This document shows positions 33,938 to 44,086 of a DNA stretch of 64,000 nucleotides, piece after piece. A program made the translations under genes and the position numbers. The number at the start of each line of letters is the position of its first letter. Position 1 is the first letter of the stretch. The notes under the pieces were generated by a model. The model was not told the DNA's origin and ran no database searches. It saw only the letters and a list, made by a program, of their open reading frames with translations. Origin of the DNA: Kitagawia praeruptora (Eukaryota > Streptophyta > Magnoliopsida > Apiales > Apiaceae); assembly GCA_037693485.1 (NCBI GenBank), contig CM075344.1:37759501-37823500 (forward strand), read 5' to 3'.

Positions 33938-34667
33938 CAACACTAACACAATTTCAGCTAATTTTTACATAAATATTAAAAGGGTGACACTTTTGTTAAT
34001 TTTCAACAAAGAGGGGCAAAACAGTAATTTCACAGCCAATAAAATGGCACTTTTTGCCCTTGTGTTGATGTTTAATATATAGTAGATGAGAAATCAGATC
34101 AGAATCAGACTTAAGATGAGAAAGACTTAAGATGAGAAAGAACAAGAAACCCTAGAGAGAGAAAGAAAGGGAGAGTTTGTTATAGAGAGAGAAAGAAATT
34201 TTGGAGCAAAGCCAATTTTCAATTCATTCATAACTGGAATGTAAACATACATCAGGTGGTGTTTATAGTAGTTCCAGCCAATTACTAGTACACACAGCTT
34301 AACTAGTACAATGACTGAATTACCCTTGCTACACAAACACAGAACAGATAGGTACATATTACTACACAAACTACTATATTGTTATACTAGCCATCTATAC
34401 TAGCCATCCTGACAAAAAGCGATAGAATATTATTTCATGGAGAATCTTTTCAAGACTCATAAGTAAAATGTCGGTCTTTTTAGGATGATTAAATGTTGTT
34501 TCTCACTTTATTTTTCTTGTACTTGTATACATGTAATAGTTGACGGACAAAGTCTACCATTGTTGAACACAAGGACAGCTTCTATGGTACACTTCTTTTG
34601 TTTTCCGCTCTGCTTATTTATCTTTTCCTTGTATTAAATAAGATTATTTTGAAGATATAATGAAATA

Positions 34668-34819
34668 TTTTTCATGTTCTACAGATGTTATGGACCCATG
34701 TATTCCTCTTTACCAAGTTCTGCAAGCTGGAAGACTGTTACTTATATTATTTATTAGACTGTTGCAACTTAAGCTTCTTTTGAACCTTGGAAAGAAGACT
34801 ATTTACTAGTGCTTGTTTG
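34668..34819 (+). repeat. 152-bp segment duplicated at 36016-36168 (intron copy)
   Basis: It begins 'TTTTCATGTTCTACAGATGT' and ends 'CTAGTGCTTGTTTG', with only a few differences from the copy beyond exon 4. It ends 62 bp upstream of exon 3. Its ATG after a good acceptor opens only about 35 codons. Confidence 0.85.
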
Positions 34820-35057
34820 TATTTTAAACATTTGTACGACTTCAGTTGAATAATTTACCAATTACTTATAACTCATTTTAGGCTCGATGAGGAAGGCTAC
34901 GTCCCTGCAGAAGGGTCGTTATCATTGCCAATTCAATCTGATGTCGTGACTTCATCTATCATTGAAACTATAAGTATGAAACAATTAAGCGAGAAGTCTC
35001 ATTCTGAATTTCTAAAGGTGTTTACTATAAAATAACATGTGTTTGAGAAATAATCAT

Positions 35058-35762
35058 GGTTGTTACGTCGGTAAGTCGAGTCGAGTCGACCGGGATGCCG
35101 GCAAGGCGAGTCGTAGTCGTAACTAGTCGTGGAGTCGACATGACATAAAATTAAAAAATATATATTATATACTTAATATATATAATATATGTGTGTTCTA
35201 ACTTCAAACAAAGAACAGAACAATAAGAACAGAACAAAATTTAAAAAAATAAAACTAAGAAAAAATGAAAATTTAAATAGAGAAGAGAAGTGTTTTAACA
35301 GAGAAGAGAGTGTGTGATTAGTGATAAGTGTTTAGTCATTAGTGGTTAGTGTTACTAATTTGGAAGTTGTAAGTATATGAAATATACATACGCTATGTGT
35401 GTATAACTATATATACACTGTGTTTATAAATAGAAAAGAGAAGATTAATATTATATGTAATCAAAGCTGGATGAATATAGGAGGATGATTGTAGACGATT
35501 AGAGGCGTTTGTAGATGACTGGATCGTTTGAATCTCGATTGTAGACATTTAGGTTACATATATTGCTTAATGGGCCTGTTTATGTTAATGGGCTTTTATG
35601 TTTTTAGATTTTTAACACCAGTCGCTCGACTAGTCGACCTAGTCATCCCGACTAGTCGACCCAGTCGAAGCAAGTCGCCCGAAATTTGCACAAACAGCAA
35701 GTCGAGCATCCAAGTCGAGGTTTGTATACAGACTGGTCGACTAGTCGAGAGAAGTAACAATA
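35058..35762. mobile_element. element rich in GTCGACTAGTCG motifs in kelch intron 3
   Basis: Left end 'GGTTGTTACGTCGGTAAGTC', right end 'CGAGAGAAGTAACAAT'; TTGTTAC and GTAACAA form a short inverted terminus. Both ends carry dense, partly palindromic GTCGAC / GACTAGTCG words (35079-35140 and 35620-35755), resembling subterminal transposase sites of hAT-type elements. The interior is AT-rich without a protein. The boundaries and superfamily are uncertain. Confidence 0.5.
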
Positions 35763-36015
35763 ATGGATATAATCTTAATTCACTATACATTGCAGACTAT
35801 ATATAGTCATCCTATATTTTCATATTTGTTTTGTTTAGAGGAATTTTTTGTGCAAAGTTAAAGTAAAAACTGTAGAACATGCTCATTCTATTCTTGGTGG
35901 TACAATGGTTGTCAAAAGAGCAAGTGTGATGGAGAAGTGACTAAATTAGAAGGGAAGTACAGACCGACCAACCAACAAAATTTTTAATGTTTCGGCTTTT
36001 ATATAATTGTATAGA

Positions 36016-36168
36016 TTTTTCATGTTCTACAGATGTTATGGACCCATACATTCCTCTTTACCAAGTTCTGCAAGTTGGAAGACTGTTATTTATATTATTT
36101 ATTAGACTGTTGCAACTTAAGCTTCTTTTGAACCTTGGAAAGAAGACTATTTACTAGTGCTTGTTTGG
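36016..36168 (+). repeat. 153-bp segment duplicated at 34668-34819 (copy after exon 4)
   Basis: This lies 76 bp beyond the kelch stop codon and is probably part of its 3' UTR, so the intron copy may mark a local duplication of the gene's end. Confidence 0.8.
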
Positions 36169-36206
36169 TATTCCATAGGAATTGAATTCCTAAGTTAAGT
36201 TCTACT

Positions 36207-36960
36207 CAGTGGCGGAGGCAGGATGGCAATCGCGGGGGAGCCAAAAAAAATCCTACCGTCACAACCGAGTGTGTTTTTTTTTAAAAAAAGGACTTCTTCA
36301 TTCATTAGATAAATTATTCAATAAGGTCTCCAACATATGAGGACGTAAATACATGAAATCAATTGATTACAGAAGGGATTCTAGCTAAACCATGAGTTAC
36401 CTTGAACCGAGTGTTTTTATTTCAGTATTTTTACTTGGATTTTTTTTAACTATTTAATATGTTTATGATACTTTTTAACAGGTTTTGTAAGAATATTTAG
36501 TTAATATTTTTTTTTGATAATTATAGAGTTTGTATTCCAAAATAATATCAAAGATGGTTACAATTAAATACTCATTACAATAAGATGGTTTTATTTGAAA
36601 ATTGTTGTATTCTAATTAATTAAAATAAAATTTAAAAATGATAAATTTTGTACCCAATATTTTTCTAAAGAAAATCACATTTTTAAATAGAATATTTCAT
36701 TATATTTTATTTTAAAATAGAAAATTGCAAATTTTTGTTAAAAATTAAATATATAATCATTTATTTAGCCCATAAATGAACATTAATTTGTGTTGGAGTC
36801 TCATAACTAAGGATGTATTGTTGAACTCCCTGTTCATTCAAATTTTATATGGCCTAACTTGACAACCTGCTGCTGGGCTGGATTCTTAAAAAAAAACTTC
36901 ATCTTTTTAAGAATCCAGGGTGAGCCATGGCTGCTTCTCTCCCTAGCATGGCTCCCCCTG
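36207..36960. mobile_element. hAT-like insertion with 8-bp target duplication
   Basis: Identical 8-mers gttctact flank it (36199-36206 and 36961-36968). The left end is CAGTGGCGGAGGCAGG, the common plant hAT-like terminus. The right end GGCTCCCCCTG has lost the last part of the matching repeat. Internal GGGGGAGCC near the left mirrors GGCTCCCCC at the right. No transposase is present, and the AT-rich interior holds a nested remnant from about 36276. Confidence 0.7.
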
Positions 36961-36968
36961 GTTCTACT

Positions 36969-37303
36969 TATTGTGTAAACAAAGTTCCTAGGAAATGCTA
37001 ACTTTTTGTTTGGTTGATAACAAGTAAATTAAACTTCATGTGTATTCATTTCCTATTAGTCATTAAGCAAACGATTATATGAATTATATATTGGTATTTG
37101 GTTAGTACAGAACGAAGTAGTAGACTGGTACTTCATTATAATTATTTTTAAAATATTTTAAATGGTATAAGCATTGTTTTGAAAATTTCCAATTTGGCTT
37201 CGTTAATTTATCGGTCAATTCAATTTTTAGATATCCAATTATATGTTATGACATGTTTTTTAATAATATATTATATAGTATGGTATATATTATATAGTAG
37301 GGA
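36969..37303. other. AT-rich spacer, no gene seen
   Basis: This continues the sequence interrupted by the hAT-like insertion. It is AT-rich, contains repeated ATTATATAGTA words near 37270-37300, and has no credible ORF. Confidence 0.5.
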
Positions 37304-37494
37304 TCCATGTGCCTAAGGATGACCTCAGGGTTCTCCCTGAGGTTAAAAGTTTTTCAATACAAAATTAATGGTGTTTAAGTAATTTATTGAGAAAACATTA
37401 ATATTTACAAAAATGCCCATGTGGGGCCACAAAATTTATAGGCATTGTGTTATAAACTCAGGAGAAATCCCTGAGGACAACCTCAGGCCCATTT
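37304..37494. mobile_element. 191-bp MITE with 'CCTCAGGG' arms
   Basis: The left arm 'ATGTGCCTAAGGATGACCTC' and the reverse complement of the right, 'ATGGGCCTGAGGTTGTCCTC', pair for about 40 bp. The interior is non-coding. The flanks both carry TATATAGTA, so the exact duplication is unclear. Confidence 0.65.
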
Positions 37495-37667
37495 TTCTCT
37501 ATATAGTATGGTAGAGGCAGAATAATATATTAAATTATACATCTCATTTGCACTAGACTAATTTTTTTCACTTAATTAATTTATAATTAATATGTCAATC
37601 GAATAATCGAAGAGCGATAATATGATTCATAGTATGAGATGGGAAGTGAGGATGGAGGTTGAAGAAG

Positions 37668-40600
37668 CAATACATCATAAACAGCCTGCGGTAACCCAAA
37701 AATTCTGTTACATTAGGGTGGTAAAATGTTACAATAGACCCATTTTTGGGCTAGGGTAACATAAATTGTATGTTACATATTTCGATGTTACCCTAGGTAC
37801 CTAAGCTAACATATTTCACCCCTAGGGTAACATGCACTATCAGTTACCTTAGAGGTCTACTGTAACATAAAAATGGCATATTGTAACAAAGATATTCGGT
37901 TACCTTAGGGTGCTTCAATTTTTTTTTAAAAAGTGGGCCCCACTACTGGACCCCACCAGTTGGCCCTACCTATGGGTCTAACATGTGGGCCCCACCTGTG
38001 CCCCCTATTTTTTAACTAGTATATTGTAACACTCTAAGAGGCTAATGTAACACTTTACCAAAAAAATTGAATTTAAAATATACAATCCCAAAATACCATT
38101 CAACCACAATGGACCACAAAGAGATCCATCTCAACATCCAAACAAACTAATCAATTCTGATTCAACATCCAAACAAAACAAACTAATTTAACATACAACA
38201 CGAAGTACATATGACCAATTCTACAATTAAAAAGTACAGACCAAGTTTTACACCAAAAGTTTTTTGTATTCTGCTGCTTCTTGAGCCATTTCCTCCAGGG
38301 TTCTGTCTTTCCTCGATATCAACAGTGATGTCCGAGTTGGCCTCCAAGTTTTTTAAGTGCAAATGCCAAGTTCCGTTGACCATGTTTTGCACCAAGCTCA
38401 TCAGAAGTGGTATCTCCGGTGGTGAGTTTTTTGGTAATATAATTTGCAGGAAAAGGCCAGTGTGCCTGCAAAAAGGAAATAAACTTGGCATTAAATATAA
38501 ATTTTAATCATTGGCAGCCTACAACATGTTACTTGTTAAGTTGCAACATATAGAGACCAAAAAGAACATCATCGGCATTGTTGGTAGTTTCTGCCATTTT
38601 ACACATATGACATTCACAAACCAAACCATCTTAGCCATTCGATAATATCTTTTCGAACATAAATTTGTGAGTGATCAATATTTGGAACCCCGTCAAAGTT
38701 GTCTCCAGTACTCCGATTACCCTAAAGATATGCAAAAAATGTACAAAGCACTAACTAAATTAACATTTATTTTTTAATCAATACAAGCACATGAAGAAAG
38801 AAATGAACACAGTAACCCAACTACTCAGTCCACAGAACTTACAAAGTAGCCTGAAATTCTAACTAACTCTAAAGTCTAAGCTATCATAAAAGATCTTATA
38901 ATACACAAATTATAAGATCTCAGTACAAGCACATAAACAAAACCAAGGTGATAGCCGATAATACACAAATTAATCAAATAACATCCAAATTAGATAATAC
39001 AAAAATTAGCAAGATATGATCTGACCGACTGATAGCCGACAGGTAGACTACACTCGTTCCATATATACAATACTGATTTATACTATGCTTCCAGAATAAA
39101 ATACGATACCAAAACTGCAGCAATCACAGTTATTAGAGGTTTATCTAGAAAAAATTGTTACCGGGTTTAGCTGAAAGAAGACTGCACATCTGACAGCATT
39201 ATATGGCTTAGAACCTTCCAAGTATTGCTTACATCACACATGCATCTAGCCAATGATTCTTCAAGTACTTTTACAGCTTCTAAATACAGGGGTTCCGCTT
39301 TATCGAATACCTTTTGAACTCTGTACAGCTCAGCGTGCAACAGAAGATAACAAGATACATATGTACATACAAAATGACAAACTGAACATGAAAACTATGA
39401 GTTCAAAAGGTACTTGAAGAATCATTGGATGGATGCATATGTGTTCAAGTACTTATGATTGTATATAAATCGTACTTGAAAAATAAATTGGAGACTGTAA
39501 ATAGAAATTGTACCTCCTGCAAAATTAACGCAAATGAAAAGACGTCAACCTTCGTGTCATTTGATAAGGTACTTCAGTTGTATACTTACGGATCGACTTA
39601 TAATGATACCTAACTATTTTTCTGGTAATAAGATATCCCTGTCATTTGATATGACTGTTTCATCATTATAACCTTCTCCCAGAAGTACCTATAACAAGTA
39701 AGGAAGGAATTTTAAGGTCAACACAATAGCATATGATCTACTGGATTAGAGGGAGGTCGCTTATCAATTAATTTCGATTTCAGGGGGCAGAAACGGGTTT
39801 TGTTTGTAATGCTCAGCCTGCAGCAGAAGATAACTATATACATATGTATATACAAAATGACTTACCAAGAAACACTGTAAATCACCATCAAGGGATTTGT
39901 AAAGCAAATATTCACCCATCATATAAATGCAGGACAAAAAAATATTGAAATAAACAGTCAGATTTATAATTCAGATTTTAAAATTTTAATCTGTGTCAAA
40001 ACGAAGAATGCAAATAAACACATAAGCATTAAATTTTACCTAATATGCTATTTTCAATGAAAAACCACCTCTTTAATATTTATTTGTCACTGCTACTTGG
40101 AGAGAAGTCCATCAAGTACATAATACCAGCCCTCTGACAACACAACACATAGGTTAGTAAATTTGTTCTTATTATCATAAGGGAACTTCTAAACACATAG
40201 GTTTATCCAGAGTTATATTGCATTTATACGAAGCAATGAAACATTATTGGTTGAAGCTTCAAATAAGTCCTGGTCAATGTATCATCTCTAACCAGCAAAA
40301 GGAACCAACTATAACCATATACTAATTAGAACAATAAATTATTTCAATTAAACTCTCATCTTAACAAGACCTGTTGGTATGTGGATATTGCACCGATGTC
40401 CTTCCTGCATCCATTGTCCTCATCCCTAATACTACTACCCTGACATCAAGACCTGTTGTGAATAGATAATAAACATTTGTATCTTGACAAATTCAGTATT
40501 GTTCAACAAACAAGATAGACAAAAACAAAACAGAGTGTAACTTTCCCATTTTTCAATTTATATGCAAAGATATTATAAACCAACTCAAAGATTGAATTTT

Positions 40601-42397
40601 AAGTACATTCATTACATATACACATATGTATTACAATTATTGAGTTTTTAAAACATAAACACAAATATAAAATTGATTTGCACAGAGCCGCATTAATCTC
40701 TAACTTACCCATATGAACAGATTTGGGACAATTCAATAGCAAACAGCTTTGACAATAAAAATACACAAAAACCAATACCTACGAATTTCTAGTAGCAATC
40801 AACTAATTTGATTTTCGTTTTACATATGTAAGAAACGTAAAGGATTACAAACATAACTTATCAAAAAGTAAATCAAAGTAAACCAATACCTACGAATTGA
40901 AGCCCGAAATCCACTAAACCAAAGCCCCAAATCCCAAGCCCCAATCGAAGAATCCCTGAAATAAAAAATAGAGACCAATTAGTTGAAGTTTAAACCTAAT
41001 TAGTGAATAAATCGAATTGATTGAACTCAAAACGAAAAACCCCTAATTTAAAAAAGCCCTAATCTGAAACAGATACAAATTGTGTATACCCTTTTTTGAG
41101 TTGATTTAAATACCAATGGATAACATATGATATCTTATCAAACTAAATTAACAAGCGTAGAGAAGAAGGATAAATCATCCTTCCAACAGCTACACGTCTC
41201 AATCACAAAGCAAGACAACAAACAAAAACATAAGAAACAGTCTTCAATTCACAGGACAGACATATGAACATTCAAATCACACATATAGACACTTTGAATG
41301 TAAATTGAAATAAGTTAGAGATGATTTACTTAGAAAAAAATCAAAAAGTTGAATCCCTAATTGCCTGCAATTTAAAAAAAAATATAAATGAGTCAAGTAT
41401 CTAACTAATCGGAAAGAAGAAATGTTTATTCAATTACCAATTATTGGTGTAGAGTTAGTAAATTGAGTTTGTGGAGAGAATTTGAGGAGAGAGTATGAAG
41501 ACAGAGGTTTTGTCGAGAGAGAGAGAGAGTACAGGGAAAGAGAGTGTTTTTGGGGAAATTAGAGCAAGTGTTTTGGGTATGTCTCAAAATTTTGGTTAAG
41601 GGGGAAATTGTCCGCCCAAAATTTCCACTCAATGTCAAATCCGCCCGCCCAAAATTTCAGCTAATTTCCTGTTCACCAGCAAACACAAATCATTTTGGCA
41701 ATTTTAAATTTTATTTTCTTTTTTTTTGGAACATCAATTTTAATGTTTTAATTTTAAATTTATAAAAATTTAGAAAAACTAAAACATGATAGATAAAATA
41801 TAAAAAAAATACATGTGAAAATAGTAAAAATTTAAAATAAATTATTTATTAAAGTAGTGTCTACTTTGACCAATTTGACCATTATAAAATCGAACAAGAT
41901 AAATTTAGGATTTTTTAAAAAAACTTACCTCATCATTAAAATCGTTAAATCTTGACATCCGTACATTTGGAATGTCGAAAAAATAATTTAAAAAAATCTG
42001 TACAAAAAAATTGTGAGCATGATTTTAAAAAAAATTAAAAAAATTATAATTTCTAAAGAATATTACAATTTCTGAAAAAAAAATATTTTTTGAAAAAATA
42101 AAATAATTTTCCAACTCATTTTATAAAAAAGTTAACATATTTTAAAAACTAAATTTATTTTTGGGAATTTTAAAAACATATTAAAAAAATTAAATTAGAT
42201 GAAAAGAGTTGGCATGACCAACTTTAGTGTAACACTTACATATTTATGTTACATGCTTTAACACTTTCTAGCTACTGTAACATTATATTTTTGGCTGAGG
42301 TAACATAAAAAACACGATGTTACCTTAGGATGTAAGTAGTTTAGCTAGGGTAACATTTCTCCGGTAGGGGTTACGGTAGGCCATATATGGTGTAGTG
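37668..42397. mobile_element. non-autonomous CACTA element (4.7 kb)
   Basis: The right end, reverse-complemented, is CACTACACCATATATGGCC. The left end CAATACATCATAAACAGCC matches it with a few changes, and both continue into a shared GTAACCC. The target duplication aag lies at 37665-37667 and 42398-42400. Subterminal TGTTACC / GGTAACA words are dense at both ends (37690-37910, 42225-42375). I see no transposase. The interior looks like a transcription unit on the minus strand, with exon-like pieces at about 38490-38180, 39319-39170 and 40440-40375. Confidence 0.88.
39170..39319 (-). pseudogene. captured exon-like sequence in CACTA, TPR-like
   Basis: On the minus strand the open frame reads 'VFDKAEPLYLEAVKVLEESL' and continues through a helix-prone stretch to 'MLSDVQSSFS'. 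The 'AEPLYLEAVKVLEESL' part looks like one helix pair of a tetratricopeptide repeat of the kinesin-light-chain/nephrocystin kind. A 45-bp inverted partial copy lies at 39399-39443. The source gene is not identified, and the piece is too short to act alone. Confidence 0.4.
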
Positions 42398-42458
42398 AAG
42401 GGAAATGACATATCTTAATCATGTGACAATAATCACATGTCCAGACAGACAATTATTA

Positions 42459-42814
42459 GAGCATCTCCAATAGGAGTTGCCAAGAAGGTTGTCAACATCT
42501 ATGTGGCAAGTAATCTTGGTTGCCTTCTTATTGGAGAGCCAAGGTTGCCAAAAGTTAGCAACTTCCTCAAATGGTTAAAGTGCATATTTTTGTTCAAAAG
42601 AAATATACTAATATACCTATTTTACATGTCTTCCTTCAAATTTACATCAATTAATTACTCATATGGGGACCATTTATACAACTTTTAGAGTTGCCAACCA
42701 ATGAATCCTTTTTCTACTCAAAGTTGTCAAATTGAATATCAATTAAAAGAGTAATTTTTTTTGATGATTTGGCAAAGTTGGTAACTTGATTAGCAACTCC
42801 TATTAGAAAAGCTC
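42459..42814. mobile_element. Tourist-like (PIF/Harbinger) MITE, 356 bp
   Basis: The ends are GAGCATCTCCAATAGGAGTT and, reverse-complemented, GAGCTTTTCTAATAGGAGTT. The target duplication is tta at 42456-42458 and 42815-42817. Internal GTTGCCAA words repeat. It is non-coding. Confidence 0.8.
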
Positions 42815-42956
42815 TTACAATCTAGGCCCACACTTATAGTAATCCGGGCCCACTATTAGTCCTACCTCTACCTATAGTTTCTATTTCATCCTACATGTAT
42901 TTGTAGGTCAACCCTGCATGATACTTTTCACCCACACCTCCCCCGTATATATTTAG

Positions 42957-43447
42957 AATTGCACTCTAGGAAGAACATCTTATATAAAGAACAATAAACA
43001 CTTTTTTTTAAAACTAAAAAAATTACAGATGAACAGCACCTTCCACGTGGCACGGCCATGTCAACAGGTGGTCCCCCCATTTGCTGACATGGCAGGTGAT
43101 GACATGGCATGCCACGTCCGCATGTGATCCCCCATTTGCTGACGCGGCAGTGACACGTGGCATGCCACGTCATCACCTGCCACATCACAAATGGGGGACC
43201 ACCTGCGGACATGGCATGCCACATGGCACTGCCATATCAGTAGATGGGGGACCACCTGCTGTCGTGGCAGTGCCACGTGGCAAGCACTGTTCACCCGATT
43301 TTTTTTTATCTAGTATGTGAGGGTGCATTTTTAATTATGTGGGTGCCCCTGGAGGAGCCGTTAGATTATAATTGAATCAATGGTTTAGATTGATTCTCTA
43401 GTGTTCTTTATTGTTCTTTATATAAGGGTGTTATTCATAGAGCAATG
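42957..43447. mobile_element. terminal-repeat element with G-box-rich palindromes
   Basis: The left arm 'TTATATAAAGAACAATAAAC' and the right arm 'TTGTTCTTTATATAAGGGTG' are inverted, within a longer imperfect match of about 45 bp. The centre (43040-43285) is GC-rich and made of repeated CACGTGGCATGCCACGTCA-like words in both orientations. ORFs read on either strand are by-products of these repeats. The superfamily is not determined. Confidence 0.6.
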
Positions 43448-43481
43448 GCCCGGATTTGATATTTTTAGTTTCAACAATTTG

Positions 43482-43977
43482 TGTTGGATATTTTAGTGTA
43501 ATTGGATTGGCAGTTGATCAATGTAATCGTAATGTTACATCGAACAAGTCGGGAGAATGCGGAGTGCATGCTCTGTTCGAGTTCGTTATGATTTCAGAAT
43601 TATTGCTTATGAGACATGTCTATTGGCATCAAACACATCTGTTGGAATGAGATGTGTCTATTGGGAGACACATCTTGAGATGTGTCTATTAGCATTGGAC
43701 ATGACTGTTGGAAATGAGATGTGTCTTTTGGCAAAAGACACATCTTGAGATGTGTCTATTGGCAAAAGACACATCTGTTGACATCTATAAATAAATGTGG
43801 CATTGATCATTTTCAGTATTGGTTCATTCTGAAATACACAGCAAAATACATTCTCTCTTCTTGCAGAATTTCTGACTTTATCCGATTGAATTATTTGGGT
43901 GAACCACAAATAAATACAATCTAAAAGTGTTCACACGACTTCAGAAAAATCCAAGTAATTACCCATATTCCCCAACA
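43482..43977 (+). repeat. 5' LTR of the deletion derivative (496 bp)
   Basis: TATAAATA lies at 43786-43793. Upstream (43615-43780) are about seven copies of GATGTGTCTWTTGG / AGACACATCT in alternating orientation. One more unit is present than in the 3' LTR. Confidence 0.92.
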
Positions 43978-44086
43978 AAGATTGAAGTCATTTGTTTCTG
44001 AAGATGGCGAACGCAGAATCTGCAAAAGACATGACAAGCAAGTTTGCAAAACTGGACAAGTTTGAGGGCCAGGACTTTAGAAGAAG

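Larger units (their letters stand above)
31918..34086 (-). mobile_element. non-autonomous Helitron in kelch intron 2
   Basis: On the minus strand it starts TCTACTATATATTAAAC (34086) and ends with the hairpin GCCCGTGCCTTGCACGGGC, then TGTTACG and CTAG (31918). The host base before is A and after is T, the Helitron A^T target with no duplication. There is no Rep/helicase. The 5'-end block is present twice in tandem (about 33540-33808 and 33820-34086). It carries plastid-like fragments and an A box/B box pair, annotated separately. Confidence 0.85.
25244..35940 (+). pseudogene. kelch-repeat protein gene, four exons, disrupted in exon 2
   Basis: Exon 1 is 25244-25278 (ATG, 'MAASFPVECEEG', donor GTATGT). 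Exon 2 is 26686-31573, interrupted between 26763 and 30678. Exon 3 is 34882-35017 ('LDEEGYVPAEGSLSLPIQSD'). Exon 4 is 35839-35940 ('HAHSILGGTMVVKR', TGA). All junctions are GT-AG and keep phase (2, 2, 0). The exon 2 start encodes 'IVCVYGTGPTWFDSNHLPP'; its body encodes kelch-type blades such as 'AYPAVASFGTKLYVFGGLSP' and 'RPWGYARPVVYEKTIYWIDN', likely a beta-propeller of about 400 residues binding a protein partner. Exon 2 carries a 132-bp inverted copy of part of itself, a CACTA element inside that copy, and a one-base frameshift near 30730 (…CTCCTTTGAAG…). It is therefore very probably a pseudogene, unless transcription starts downstream. Confidence 0.72.

Noticed and set aside
33884..33960. 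A tRNA gene
   Set aside because: A and B boxes fit, but the arms do not close into an acceptor stem or a full cloverleaf.
43061..43320. Overlapping frames rich in 'CHVAC/MPRH' on both strands
   Set aside because: They are produced by the palindromic CACGTGGCATG repeats.
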